From: Selaginella moellendorffii
Lineage: Eukaryota; Streptophyta; Lycopodiopsida; Selaginellales; Selaginellaceae
Reading direction: 5' to 3'
DNA length: 64,000 nucleotides
Assembly (NCBI RefSeq): GCF_000143415.4
Contig: NW_003314317.1
Location: 664,296-728,295 of the forward strand
Part shown: piece after piece, positions 1-12,215 of the stretch
How positions within the stretch are numbered: the stretch's first letter is position 1
Layout: each line of letters opens with the position of its first letter
Position numbers and translations under genes: made by a program
The notes under the pieces: model-generated
Seen by the model: the letters and a program-made list of their open reading frames with translations, nothing else
Told to the model about the DNA's origin: nothing
Database searches by the model: none

Positions 1-3000
1 CAAGAAGTCACAAAACTTGTGATTATCCTTGACAATGCCATTCAATTCACAATATTGCTTGAAGTGACATATACCTTGGTGGAGATGTCACCATTATCAT
101 AGAAGTATGCCAAGTTAGTGCTTTGTTGTGGCATATGTATAGGAAGAGCCATGGGCAGTAAACTCCCTAACTCGGCATTTATGATGAACAATGAATCCTC
201 CTCTTTGGAAAGATATTCAAATGAGCTGGGTTGCAAGTTGAGTTAATTGTGTTCTAGACAAGATTGTTTAGTACAGGTTGAGCTTTGATTTTTTCCTAAA
301 AAGTGATTTAGTTGTGGACAATGTTAACTCTACAAGAGGAAGAGTTGGTGATCAATATTGGAGTGTTTGAATCTCCAATAACATAAAGTTACAACCCAAG
401 CATCAACACTATTTACATTGAGATTAATGAAACTCAATATCAATCCCATGGAAAGACATTTCATCCCACTTGAATCTCAACAATAATAATGTCAACGGCA
501 AGACATCACTTCAATGCCATCAACACCAGAACAAAACTAAAAGAAAGCAAGAGTGAATCACCACCAAAAACTTTTTAACAACCAAGCTAACCAAAGTCAA
601 AGATACCTTGGTTAGTATCTGAGACCAACCTTTAACAAACTCAGTTACAGATAACACATCATCAAGGAGTGATTCACCATATCCAAGACTCAATGAAATC
701 TAACACTACAGACTAAACACAACCAAAATGACATTGACAAAGGAATTGATTTGTTCACATGGAAACCATGTAAGTCTAATGACACGATCCTCCGCAACAC
801 CATCTGGTAAAGTAAGTCTATCATTGCTAAATCATCATCGAGCGAAGTGTCAATAGTCTTTGATGAAATCTACAAGCAATCATTAGTTGCAAAGCAACTA
901 GCAATCACTCTTCAATTTGCCTTTCACAAGACCTAAACACTAAACTTACGTTATCAAGTCATATACTTGTCCAATATAAACGTAATACCAGGTATGAGAT
1001 AAAGGTTTATGGACAAGCATAAACTAAATAACCACTCAAATCTAACTCTACCACAATAAGCTCACCAACACGTTTAGTCAATAGCTCTAAGCATGCCTTG
1101 AAGAGGCTAGTTATGCATGATCAACACTTAGTCAAAATTAAAGTGAAGACTATGAGATGGACTCATATTGGTACACAACCTCCTCATAAACAAAACTATA
1201 GTATGGGTACCAACATCTCAACCTCAAACAACTAAGTTGGCCATCACCATCCTCAACTAAGGCGCAAAGCTACCAAGACCAAGTCAAGATCAGTGAAAGT
1301 TCACTACTCTTATAGAGTTTAATGAAATGCAAAGTGCAAGTTGCTACTAAGCAAAATACTATAAAAGAAAGGCATAAGGGCTACCTTTCTAGAAAAGTGC
1401 AACGGCCACTTTTCTACACCAACTCCAGACTTTATCCAACTCAATTGCTTTTAACCTCAAAAGTCAGCATCCCTTTTGAGCTGCATTATACAAACTACTT
1501 ACTAAGATCTAAGCTAACTAAAATCAATTCCAACCCTTTCACTAGTTTATACTGGCTTAAGAAAACTGAAAGGTTTTCAAGCAAAATAATCAACAAATCA
1601 GCCATTGGAAAAGTCAGAGAAAATTTGTGGAAATTTTCCATCCTAGAGAAATAATGACTCTCAGTCTAGGAATGCAAACTTTCAAGACTCAATCAACTTC
1701 ATCCTATTTACAACTTCACATAGGTTCACCTCAACACAAATTTTCATGACCCAGCAGTATGTTAAGCATCGAACATCTTTGCTCATTTTCCAACATCCAA
1801 CACCAACATCCACAAAATGCAAATTGAATATCTAAGGCTTGATCACGAAGACCACATCTTCAGATATCTACATTGCACTAACACTCTTCTTCAACCACTT
1901 TCAAGATCTAACATGAAGCCAAAACATTAATAAGAAAAATGACATATCAAGGTCTAAGGAAAATCCCTCATCACTCAAAATAACAATACTAGTTCCACTA
2001 ACACAAGTTCTAGTGATGTTAATGCCTCAATTACACATCTTCTCCATCCAACAATCTACTCTAAGTGCTAATGGATTAATTGACAAGCTATAACAAATGA
2101 ATGCTACAACTTTTTCCAACACCTTATAGGCAAACTTAAGGAAACAACGTACTAACTCAAGCTTAGCATAATGAATCACCATTGAGAACTTAGTCAAAGC
2201 TACTTAAATGCTACTATATAAAGTAGACTAGCTTCATTATCACCCACTTTGGGGTTGATCATCGTTTAACTAAGCAACTTCGTAAATACATTACTCACTA
2301 TCATATGGATATGATAAAAAAATCACAATAACTTGATCATCAATCGAGCAACACTATGAGTAATGCCTATGTCACTACTACAAGGTTTATATGAGTATCA
2401 AGTGCTAACTCAATTTGATAAAATGCAACATAAATGCCACACCCCACTGATAAAGATTTACAACACTCAACACCATTAATTTTTGTTCACAACACAGACA
2501 AGCTCATGCCACTTTCTTTCTGACCAAACTCAAAATTAATCCAACACTAAGCTACTCAATGAGCAATAGCAAGGTTCCCTGGAAAAGATTTAAGCATTGT
2601 AACCCAAGTCTTTCAATGGCAAGCCTAAACAAAATAATTTAGCGCTTCATCGCTATCCATCCCATGACTCACCATTTGTAAGATCATCACTTCCAATATG
2701 CATCAAAGTAGGGACTCTTGATTGCATGATGTGAATATGAGCAATGAGTTAACACCTCGTTGCAAATCATCTCTCCAAGAAGAGAAAATGATTTACGTGT
2801 TTGATCCTTTGTCCCTGATAATTTTCTTTTCAATCCCATCTTTGACTAAACCTTAAGCTTGTGTTTGCACTACATTCAGTCCAATCTAAGAAAAGTTTAT
2901 GAGAGAGCATGGCAATGATTACTTAAACCAATGGACTAATCTCTATAATCTTGATTGGTTCACTTATAATCATGCCTAAGAAGGATCCACTAGTGCCGTG

Positions 3001-3401
3001 CTAAACAGCTATAGACTAGCCTATTTGCCACTCATAGCAAACCCAAGGGAGGTTTACTTTCACCTGGGGTACAAGGAACAACTCATGGAACCATTAATGG
3101 GCTAACATTAATTCTGCCAACTCAAAGCATAACCTTGAGTTGCTAATGTGCCACACTCCCAAGCCCAAGTGCAAACTTGTGCTAATATGCCTCACTCAGT
3201 CCATCTTATGAGCCCAAGAGCAAGCTCACATAATACAGTACAAAAAAGTAACCAAAATCCATACCCAAGGAATAAATAAGAAGCTTTTGCACCCAAACAT
3301 GTAGCCACTCGGATCATCATTTTTATCTCTACGTATGCAACAAGATTAGTGGCCCAATTTCATTGGATAGTACTTGCTGAGACTCACTCTTTGATACCAA
3401 A
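1..3401 (-). mobile_element. Internal region of non-coding LTR element R, copy A
   Basis: This stretch has no credible protein; its longest open frame (110 codons at 1322-1654) has no recognisable motif. It is the internal part of a large non-coding LTR element. The reverse complement of about 1-1490 recurs at 46129-48590, that of about 1490-3400 at 31478-33336, and the part 2230-3010 recurs in the same orientation at 18895-19683. A primer-binding site next to an LTR at its right end sets the orientation as minus. Long coding-free interiors of this kind are called LARDs. The left end lies outside the window. Around 1480-1500 it keeps the unoccupied version of the site where the 12.8-kb transposon inserted in copy C. 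Confidence 0.72.
3387..3399 (-). other. Primer-binding site of R copy A
   Basis: Read on the minus strand this is TGGTATCAAAGAG, two bases inside the LTR. It matches the plant initiator-methionine tRNA primer site TGGTATCAGAG with one difference. The same position in copy C (31480-31490) reads TGGTATCAGAG exactly. Confidence 0.7.
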
Positions 3402-4412
3402 TGTAGCACACGTGGTTTTTACCCTTTATCCTATGGTGATTTACTATAGGATAACCATGAAGCGGAACCTAACCCACCATGTGCCACATGACATATGCCA
3501 CATATCCAAAGGACAATGGTGTGGAACCCAAGTTTCAGGGCTTGGGGCCATAAACGAAGGAACGGTGCCAAACTCCTAAGCATAGAGCCAAGGAGCAATG
3601 GCATTGGGACACGGAATAATTCCTGAGTATAAAGCCTAAGGAGCAAAGGGACAAGAGCATAGAACGGCTTGGAATAGTCCTAGAGCATTCAGCATCTTAA
3701 TGCCAAAATGAGCACGCAAAACGGAGTTAAATGGAGTTAAACGGAGTTTAGCACTATTTCAGCATACCGATAACCTAATGCGAGGATATGGGTACTCCAC
3801 CAACTAATATGGTATGGAACTNNNNNNNNNNNNNNNNNNNNNNNNNNNNNNNNNNNNNNNNNNNNNNNNNNNNNNNNNNNNNNNNNNNNNNNNNNNNNNN
3901 NNNNNNNNNNNNNNNNNNNNNCCGCACTCATTGGATACTATTTAGACATGGGACGAACACTATTGTGTTCAAGACAATCTCTACATTTTGTAGATATGCC
4001 AAATGAGTAAATTTAGACACTTTCCATAAATAGCATTTAGGATTGGAATGAGACTAACACAAAGGGCATGATAGCAAGGGTGTTTAGCAGACACGGTAAA
4101 TTATTATTCAATGATATTAAGAGACCAAGCTTAATATTGCGGGGGTTCCCAACACTAGCAAGTGTAAGTTAACATCATGAGTTTCTCATCACCGTATCAA
4201 GTTTTCTTGACTAAATGACAATTTAGGATTTCCTTCCTTAGTGCCCTTCCGGTCCAAGTGCACATGTGCTAACCAATTTCTCAACTAGCTTAGGTGGAGA
4301 CTGATAAAGGATCTAACAATGCCAACCTCTTGCCATCATAGCAGTAAGAAAAGAATGTCCATAAGGACTAGTTGACAAGTAACTTTCGATACTCAAAGTC
4401 ACATTCGTGACA
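3402..4412 (-). mobile_element. LTR of R copy A (5' LTR)
   Basis: On the minus strand the unit begins TGTC and ends TACA. Related copies lie at 10716-11804, 27564-28167, 31150-31477 (opposite strand), 50270-50452 and 56528-57194. Just inside its primer-site end is a hairpin: TTATCCTATGGT and its reverse complement around a 5-base loop (about 3427-3455), kept in most copies. The LTR holds the 100-base assembly gap, so its true length is unknown. Confidence 0.66.
3822..3921. other. Assembly gap (100 N)
   Basis: Exactly 100 N bases, a placeholder for a gap of unknown size. In related LTR copies the matching position is just before the stretch that includes a run of C (compare 28065-28090), which may be why assembly failed here. 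Confidence 0.99.
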
Positions 4413-6399
4413 AATTGCTCAACTATAACCATATAGCATCAAGTAATTGCACTAACTGTTACTTCAAAGTAAAAAAAGGAGGAGGTTGTTACTTTGTCAT
4501 AAAGATGAACAAAAAAGAAAAAGTAAAAGAGAAGAAATTAAAAAAGGTACAAAGAAAGTGAAATCTAAATGATGCAAAAACTAAATCTAAACCAAAAGCA
4601 CAAATCCAAACATTTCTCATGGATAATCAAAGATGCCCCTCACATCCATCAATGTGAGTGCATGGAATATAGAACTGCAATATAAATATGAAATATATAA
4701 ATTAGAAATATTAATTTATATACAGGAGTAAATGGTCCAGACTGAAACCAATCCAACAGCTATCAAAATCCCACTATGCTAATATTAACATATGACATTG
4801 TAGTTGTACACTTGGACTTTACAGTGTGAAATTTATATTAAAAGTTAATTTTTAAACTTTTAAAATATTTGATCTCTTCAACATTTTTAATTAGTATAAG
4901 GAGTAATAATTTAATGGCAAAATATATATTTAAAAAATATAATGCCATAAAAGCTTAGGCTTGACATTTTTATGATTGTATAAGTTAGTTAAACTTGAAA
5001 TATTCTTAGAAAAATACTAAGATCCTCCTATAAGTACTATAATTATTGCTACACTTTAAATTCCTTATTCATAAAAACTAAAACCATCTTGTTTTGTTTA
5101 TAAACAATTGTTCTTGATAGGTTTATGTATCCATTTAATTTATAATAACAGCAAAGAGAAAAATATAGTAATTTCATCCTATCCACAAATTTATGCTTAA
5201 ATATGTAATCATTTAACTTTAGAACATTATGGTTTTCAAAATCTTCCAGATATCTATTTTTATTTATTTAATTGTTTTAAATAAGCCAACTGAGGATTCA
5301 ATGTTTATATTGATGACCTTTTAGCTCATGGATATATAGATTTCTATATATATATAAGTGGAAATACACTTGAGAAGAGGAAATCTTTCTGATATATAAT
5401 TATTTTTTGCATGTAATCTAATGGTTTACACTCACCATATAACTATAGCTCAAAACTTGTGATTTTTCATGAATATAATAAAAATTGTAACTAAATAATC
5501 TATTATTCTTTTATATACTAACTCCTTTAGCAGAGTTAGGATCCCAGCTAGTAGATAGAACTAAATAAGTTAAATATATTTTTGAAGGTATATTCTAGAA
5601 TATTTGAGTTTGTAAAGCATTCTCCAAAAATCATATTATATCAAATGAAATTATTTGTAAATAGTAAGTGACTTGAAAGATGATCTATAAAATAGAAGGA
5701 AAGAGCTTATAAATAAAAGTGCACTCTTTTTTTATAATCAGTTAAAAGTTTTTGGGTTCTTTAGATTTTTGATACCACATTTAACCTAATACTACTTAAC
5801 GGTTTTGGGTTTCAAATTTAGATAGCATGCTTACGAAAAAACACATATTAAATGCTCTAAATTTGAAATAACACATACTCCATGCTTGCTTAACAAGTTT
5901 CAAGGGGGTATTTAGAACCATGCGTTACATTTAGCTTTGAGCACTAATGAGGATGTTACTTGAAAATTAGAGCTATAGCAGTATAATTTGGAGTGGCTAA
6001 AGAATTCACATAGCCTCATTATAGTAATAAGCCCACCAAACGTTCTCCTTGACTTGTTATAGTAGTAGGCTTGCCAAATGTTCTCCTTTGCGCTCATTTC
6101 TTGAAGCATATGATGTGGTGTGGGATCTGATAGGAACATTTTCTTTACTCACTAATATGCCACAACTAAATAGCCATGGAACATGTCTAAATCCACCACT
6201 AGGTTCTGCAAGAGATTTGCCACTCAATATGGCATTTTTTTCATGTCATATAACCTTTTTGGTCATGACATTAAAACCAATGCCAAAAATTATTCAGAAG
6301 AGTCAAAGAATATGAAACTTCCAGAACTTCAAAAAAGTACTAAACGACCGATGGCACTCACGTCAGGGAGCCGTATCCCACACTGACACACAAATCTCC
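4413..6399. other. AT-rich intergenic spacer upstream of the kinase gene
   Basis: I see no gene here. The sequence is strongly AT-rich with many stops in all frames. A short imperfect direct duplication lies at about 6018-6095: a unit of roughly 40 bases starting TTATAGTA and ending GTTCTCCTT occurs twice in a row. The kinase promoter should be in the right part, but no convincing TATA box can be singled out in such AT-rich DNA. Confidence 0.6.
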
Positions 6400-6435
6400 A
6401 TGACTTCTATTGTCTTGCTTGACAAGGTTAATTGA
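6400..6435 (+). other. Short upstream open reading frame before the kinase
   Basis: An ATG at 6400 opens an 11-codon frame that ends TGA at 6435, out of frame with the kinase and 10 bases before its ATG. If it lies in the mature leader it could reduce kinase translation. The transcription start is unknown, so this is only a possibility. Confidence 0.3.
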
Positions 6436-6445
6436 CTTGGTGAAG

Positions 6446-9400
6446 ATGGAAATGGCGCAAGAACTGCTGGACGGACCGCTGCACAAGATCAAAGAAACCA
6501 GTAAGTATGATTTCCTCTTCAACACCCATCAGTGCCAGTACCTGCAAAGCCGATGCTCCGTGGTCGAAGAATACGTGCGGCTTTGGCAGAGCTGCTCTGA
6601 ACTTGAGCAACTTCCCCTGGCCATGGAAGAGCTCCGTTGTATGCTAAGCAGAGCCTTGCAGCTTCTCAAGCAGTGCCAGCACGAGGAATGGCTGTACCAT
6701 GCTGCAGTCCGGCTCACTGATTCCAGAGCCTTTGCGGAGATCTGCCTGAGTCTGAGTAGATTGACGGCCTTGGTCAATGCTCACGTGATGCATTGTGCCA
6801 CGGATATTGGGAGCCCGGATGTGCAGTACCTCATGGCCATGCCTTACAAGCGCAAGCACATAGAGAACCTGCGTTCAGCGATGGAGGACCTGAGTCCCTG
6901 CGCATCAAGAGATAGAAAGGAGCTCTTCATGAGAGCAAATTCCATCACAGAAACTGACAACAGGTATGTTCTGGCACAGTACCTTGTTAAAAAGCTGATG
7001 TCAAGCAGAGGAGGAGCCGTTGCCACCATTCAGGCCCTCGAACTGAAAACTTTGATAGGTGCGGGTGCATTTGGTTCTGTGTACAAAGCTGAATGGGTAG
7101 GGGCACCAGTTGCTGTGAAAGAGTTTAGAAGCGGTGATGCTTCAGTTGACAAGGAGGTGAACATCCTGAAAGAACTTATTTTAGAACCGCACCCGAGCGT
7201 GCTCCAGATGATAGGATACTATCAGAAGGATGAGAAGGCTTACCTTGTCATGGAGCTGATGGAAAGGGACCTGACCAGTGTTATAAGGAAGGCTGAAGGC
7301 TCGCTGCAACTTTTAACTTCTGTAGACATTATGCTCCAGATCGCAAGCGGCATGAGCTACCTCCATCAAAGGAATGTGGTTCATCGAGACCTCAAGCCTT
7401 CGAATGTCCTCGTTAAGACATTAAAGAACCATGCCTGCATCACCTGTTTCGACGTGAGGTTAACAGACTTCGGAGTCTCAAAGTCGAACTTTATAAGCTT
7501 TGCACCGGACTTGTCTTACCAGAGGGGGACGATCCAATACATGGCTCCAGAGATGCTGAGGGGCCAGAAGTACTCCAGAGAGGTTGACGCATACAGCTTC
7601 GGAATTACTTGCTTCCAGATCTTGACTGGAACGCTGCCATTTCAGGACGATGGCAAGCAGCTGGTGGCAGATAAACTGGTCGAGACGATCGAAGATGGAA
7701 ATAGGCCTGACCTTCCAACAGGCTGTCCACTGGAGCTGGTTGCTCTCCTCAACAGGTGCTGGAACAGGAATCCGAAAGATAGACCAACCTTCGAACATAT
7801 ATCCAGGATGCTGTGGTCGCTAAAAGAAAGGTTGCTTGGTGGCCACAACCTCGAATCCAGCTTCACAGGCAGTGAGATGTCCAGTTGCAACGCTGCGGAA
7901 GAGCTCACACTCGCTGCAGGAGATATGATCTGCCAGATTTCAGTTGCTGCTCCGTTCACAAATTTTCATCAGTGCTACTTCTTGCAGTCGCGGTGCAAGC
8001 AGATTTCCAGCTACCGCGAATTTCCGAATAAGCTGCACCTTCGTTCATGGTTTGCCGTTCAGATAAAGCTGGTGACTACCTTGAGAACTGCGTTGTCGCT
8101 GATAGAATCTTACAGTGAAGAGAGGTGGCTGCATACGGCGGTGCTGAAAGAGCATAACCCGAGGGCATTCAGAAAAGCTCTTGATGATATCAACAGATGT
8201 GAAACCACACTGAGAGCCATAAACCCTGGTAACCACAGCAATAACATAATGACGTTCCCTGCTGTTCCTGAGCAATATGTGGAAGATGATAAAAAGAGAC
8301 TGGCAGAAAGCATTAAAGGCTTACTCGATGCATCGGACGGGGCGACAGTTAAGTTGGCAAAATATTTTGTTCAAAAGTCAGCTGCTGATTCGATTTTTCC
8401 GTGCATCAGTCCAGAGGAAATCGTACTGCTCGATTTGGTAGGAATGTCAAACCATGGGACGATGTTTAGAGGAAGATGGCTGGACGTACCTGTGATGGTG
8501 AAAGCCCTTGGAACAGGAAATGAAGCTGAAAAGCTCCTGAAGGAGCTTGACAAAGGGCACGCAGAACTTAGAAACAGGCCCCATCCAAATGTAACGCAAG
8601 TTATCGGCTACACAAGGCACGGGGAAGACCTGTTTGTGGTGACCGAGCAGGTCTCTGGAGGCCACTTCCGAGTGACAAAGTTCCCTCTTGTATTGACCAT
8701 CGAGATCCTGCTTCAAGTTGCTCAAGGCGTGGCCTACTTGCACCAGCATAACTGCGAGCTCTCGGACTTGAATACGCTGCTGGTGGAATTTGAGAAAGGC
8801 CACTTCGACGAATTCACCGGTGGCATCACTGTCAAAGTTTCAGCTCGATCCAACTTCAGAAAACAAGATGGACAAAATAGCTTGAGTACCTTGGCTGGAA
8901 GGCTGAAGTATCCGTTCCACTTCCCCCATGCACCAGCGGCGGACTTCAGGAAGACCGATGCGTACAACTTTGGTATAGCCTGCGTAGAAATGATCACCGG
9001 GCAAACCATCGGGGAAGAAATACTGCTCTCTGGAAAACTACCGCAACTCCCTCACGATTGCACGGGAATCAAGGCTGTGATAGAGAAATGCCTGAGTTCG
9101 CAGCCTCCTGACTTCCATCAAATCGTGGAACTCCTGCAATCAGCTCAACTTAGAATGGAGTTTCCACCTACAAGCGACATAGACTACCGACGGATGCTTC
9201 TGGACTCCAGCGCTCAAATTGAACTCAAGCTCGACATAACGGGAGACGCAGTAATTGGTGGCAAGCTCATTGCTGTTGGAAACGTAGAAAATGTGGGTAA
9301 CAGGCTCTACCAGTGGATCCGTCAGCACAAAGATGGAACTATAGAGCGGTTGCGGCCATTTCTCGTGACGGAGTTGGACTCTGGGACACTGGAGTATGAT

Positions 9401-9874
9401 CTAACAGCCGACGACTTCAACAAGGCGATCTCACTCACTTACGTGGATATGAACGAAAAGATCGAAGTTTCCGGCAGAGAAACCACGAACAGTCGATGGG
9501 TTTCCTATAGTGACACTATGAAGCGGGCGCTAAAGATGATATGGGGTGCTGGCGAGGCCAAGTTCAGGGTTTTGCAGCTAAGGGAAGAAGAAGGGAGCAA
9601 GAAGAGCTACCTGGTGATTAGAAGGCCACATTGCATGCTGGAGTGGAAGCGCTACTACTTGAAAAAGATGGAGATCAAGATCGCGTTCACCTCCCCGGTG
9701 GCCGGCATCAAAATATCCAAGGAGAATCCACAAATTTGCCAGCTGATCGATAACGGTGGCGCGGAGGCCTGCAAGATCCGATTCAAGAATGCGTTTGAGA
9801 GAGATTTGGCAGTGCTTACCTTCCGGCATTTCTTGCACAGTGCCTGTGAGAAGGGGAAGTGCTCGCGACGATGA
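6446..9874 (+). CDS. Tandem kinase-pseudokinase with duplicated helical domains and a C-terminal Ig-PH-like region
   Basis: A single exon of 1,142 codons. I chose the ATG at 6446; the open frame continues 36 bases upstream only through a TTG. Order of domains: a helical domain (about residues 20-110); kinase 1 (about 200-460) with GAGAFG (205-210), VAVK (Lys225), HRD (313-315), DFG (341-343) and APE (367-369), so probably active; a second copy of the helical domain (about 510-595, sharing the HQC-x-LQSRC pattern); a second kinase fold (about 650-890) that keeps VMVK but lacks the glycine loop, has ELSD for HRD and no DFG, so a pseudokinase; and a C-terminal 215 residues resembling the fused Ig-PH domains of plant SCAB1/AIR9 proteins. 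The helical-plus-kinase pairing recalls plant MLKL-like proteins, and tandem kinase-pseudokinases are known in plant immunity. Function is inferred; substrate unknown. It is the only intact host gene here and is GC-richer than its surroundings. Confidence 0.85.
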   Translation: MEMAQELLDGPLHKIKETSKYDFLFNTHQCQYLQSRCSVVEEYVRLWQSCSELEQLPLAMEELRCMLSRALQLLKQCQHEEWLYHAAVRLTDSRAFAEICLSLSRLTALVNAHVMHCATDIGSPDVQYLMAMPYKRKHIENLRSAMEDLSPCASRDRKELFMRANSITETDNRYVLAQYLVKKLMSSRGGAVATIQALELKTLIGAGAFGSVYKAEWVGAPVAVKEFRSGDASVDKEVNILKELILEPHPSVLQMIGYYQKDEKAYLVMELMERDLTSVIRKAEGSLQLLTSVDIMLQIASGMSYLHQRNVVHRDLKPSNVLVKTLKNHACITCFDVRLTDFGVSKSNFISFAPDLSYQRGTIQYMAPEMLRGQKYSREVDAYSFGITCFQILTGTLPFQDDGKQLVADKLVETIEDGNRPDLPTGCPLELVALLNRCWNRNPKDRPTFEHISRMLWSLKERLLGGHNLESSFTGSEMSSCNAAEELTLAAGDMICQISVAAPFTNFHQCYFLQSRCKQISSYREFPNKLHLRSWFAVQIKLVTTLRTALSLIESYSEERWLHTAVLKEHNPRAFRKALDDINRCETTLRAINPGNHSNNIMTFPAVPEQYVEDDKKRLAESIKGLLDASDGATVKLAKYFVQKSAADSIFPCISPEEIVLLDLVGMSNHGTMFRGRWLDVPVMVKALGTGNEAEKLLKELDKGHAELRNRPHPNVTQVIGYTRHGEDLFVVTEQVSGGHFRVTKFPLVLTIEILLQVAQGVAYLHQHNCELSDLNTLLVEFEKGHFDEFTGGITVKVSARSNFRKQDGQNSLSTLAGRLKYPFHFPHAPAADFRKTDAYNFGIACVEMITGQTIGEEILLSGKLPQLPHDCTGIKAVIEKCLSSQPPDFHQIVELLQSAQLRMEFPPTSDIDYRRMLLDSSAQIELKLDITGDAVIGGKLIAVGNVENVGNRLYQWIRQHKDGTIERLRPFLVTELDSGTLEYDLTADDFNKAISLTYVDMNEKIEVSGRETTNSRWVSYSDTMKRALKMIWGAGEAKFRVLQLREEEGSKKSYLVIRRPHCMLEWKRYYLKKMEIKIAFTSPVAGIKISKENPQICQLIDNGGAEACKIRFKNAFERDLAVLTFRHFLHSACEKGKCSRR

Positions 9875-10715
9875 TGACACCCAAAATGCTGTGAGTCAAC
9901 GGCACATAGCTGAAACCATTGGTGATTTCTTAGTAACAATGAAGAACCCCATATTTACATAAGGGAAACGACTGCAAAGTTTAGAACTTGCAACCTTTAG
10001 TAACGCAGGTGGAAGGTGTAGTGTCACGAGCTTCTTAGTCTCAGGATGGGTAGTTCTAAAAATTATTTTCTTCGTTATGGGCAGCAGAAGACCTGAAATG
10101 ATGGATGCATCAGTTTGGACCTAGCAAATAAGTCTTCTTTGGTTTGAATGGGGTGAAGCAGAAATATTATAATTAGTTTCCTTTCTAAGGGTGGGAGTTA
10201 CTTTTGACCACATTTTTAAGGGGCCTAGCAATGTGAGGTGGTGCAAATAACTTTTCTGAAGGAAGTGGAGGAGAAGAAAATTTAATTTGGCACTGAAGTT
10301 ATTAGAGCTAAAAAGACAAGTGGTGGAACTTATAAGAATATTCTTGGAATTGAAGAATTATTATTGCAATTGGGAGTGAAATAAGTAATTTATGATAGCA
10401 AGGGGAGGTACATCAACTAAGAGGGGAGGTGTATCTAAAGTGGGCAACCTTTATGCAAGCTTGCAAAATATATAAAAATAAAACACATGTATGCTAAAAT
10501 TGTTGTAATACACATGAATGACTTGCAAAAAAATATTTTGAACACAACTATTTTTTTATGTATAGGCATGCATTAGTGCCTACTATATATGCATAACAAA
10601 ATCTAGATCAGTGCCATATATATGATTTTTGACACTATATAAATTTTATATGTAAATTTTCACTCTATATCAAATTTTTAATATATCAGTAGAGTTTAAA
10701 TTTTGGGTTAAAGCA
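9875..10715. other. Spacer downstream of the kinase
   Basis: No gene recognised. The kinase 3' untranslated region and polyadenylation signals should lie in the first few hundred bases; the remainder is AT-rich and runs into the R LTR at 10716. Confidence 0.5.
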
Positions 10716-11804
10716 TGTAGTGCACAAATTTTTCACCCTCTACTCTATAGTGATTTACTATAAGATAATCATGGAGTGGAACCATAACTCTTGGATATGT
10801 GGCCAAGGGTAGCAAAGTAGAACTTGAGTGTTAAGGCTTTGAGTGACTAAATAAAGGGACAAAATTAAATTCCCAAACATACAGTCAATGAGTGAAGGAA
10901 TTAGAGCATAGGATAATTCATGAATGTACAACCTAAGGAGCAAAAGGACAAGAGTACAGAGTGATATTGGAATAATTCAAAAATATTTAATATCCCAATA
11001 ATAGGACCAACATGCAAAACAAAGCCAAATAGTGTCTAACATTATTTTAGTAAATTAATGGCCTACCATAAAAATATAAATACTCTACTACATAACATAG
11101 TATGGAACTTAGGCTTAAACCCAAGCTAGATATAAAACAAAAACAAATATATAAATGAGGGGCTTAGGTTGGTCAATTATGCTCAACTTACCTACTATCT
11201 CTACTATACATTTGAAACCCCCTACATCTTCGCCCTCTATAGAGGAACACACACTTTGGGCTTTCACCCTAGTCCAAGAAGTTAATCTCTAAAACAATCA
11301 TGAAAACTTATTAAATATAGAATGTATTAAATTGAAAATTTGGATGCAAAAACAACACCATTGTATTTAGGATAATTTCTACATTCTGTAAATATGCCTA
11401 ACTAATAAATCTAAACACCTTCCATAAATAGTAAATAAGACTAAATAGGACTAATATATAAGACATAATAAAGAGGGTGTTTTGGAAGACATAATAAGTT
11501 ATCATCTAACAAGTATTAAGGGACCAAACTCAATATCACTGGGGTTCCCAACACTAGCAAATGTAAACTAATGAATGAGTTTCTCTAACCAATTTAAATA
11601 TGTTTGACTAATAACACTTAGGAATGGTGTCTTTATGCTCCTTTGGCCAAGTGCACACATGAAAACTAATTTTTCAACTAATTCAGGAAAAAATAATAAA
11701 ATGTTTAGCAATATCAATCTTCTATCATCATAGCAATAAAGAAAAAATATCTAAAAAAACTCACCAACAGATAACTTTCAATATCTATAATCACATTTGA
11801 GACA
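10716..11804 (-). mobile_element. LTR of R copy D (3' LTR)
   Basis: It starts TGTAG and ends GACA, the same limits as the LTR at 3402-4412, and aligns with it throughout, including a decayed form of the hairpin at about 10743-10770. To its right, read on the minus strand, a purine-rich tract touches the LTR, as expected for the polypurine tract before a 3' LTR. With the matching LTR at 27564-28167 it would bracket one element of about 17.4 kb with later insertions. Confidence 0.6.
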
Positions 11805-11825
11805 CTCTCCCCCCCTTAGGGAAGA
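11805..11825 (-). other. Polypurine tract of R copy D
   Basis: Minus strand reads a G-run followed by AGAG directly before the LTR. The same arrangement is found at 50453-50466 beside another R LTR. This fixes which LTR is the 3' one. Confidence 0.5.
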
Positions 11826-11939
11826 TCAATGTCTTCATCAATGTATACTCTAGTTTAGACCACCACCAAGGAAAAATGTTTATAATGTTCATATTTTATA
11901 AGAAATGCATAAATTTAAATGAGTTAAAGGGCAACTTTA

Positions 11940-12190
11940 TTGCAGTGCTAGTTTATTGCAACCTTTTACTTGTGTCATAGCTTAGATTCTAGCTTGAGAG
12001 AGCATGAAGAATATTTTATATCCTTAGAATATTCTCTCATCTTTGTATATAAGCCCATAAAAGGCTTGAAGATATGGTTCCAACCCATTTTCTCTTACAT
12101 TGACATTTGGTTTTGCAAGTTTATGAGCATGTGTGTGAGGGGGTGGTTGGGGCTAAGAGATGTCTTAACAACCTCTTTGTTTAACATAAA
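11940..12190 (+). repeat. Left copy of a ~230-bp direct repeat
   Basis: The segment starting CTTAGATTCTAGCTTGAGAG recurs as a diverged copy at about 15828-16040. Both are followed by the same R-related sequence (AACAACCT-TTTGT). They could be LTRs of a decayed 4-kb retroelement (11.9-16.0 kb) or duplicated R sequence. I cannot see termini or a target duplication, so the first reading is tentative. Confidence 0.45.
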
Positions 12191-12215
12191 TGCACTACCA
12201 TTTAGACACCTTTCA

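Noticed and set aside
1322-1654. A 110-codon open frame
   Set aside because: It lies in the non-coding interior of R, is not preserved in the copy C relative, and has no motif.
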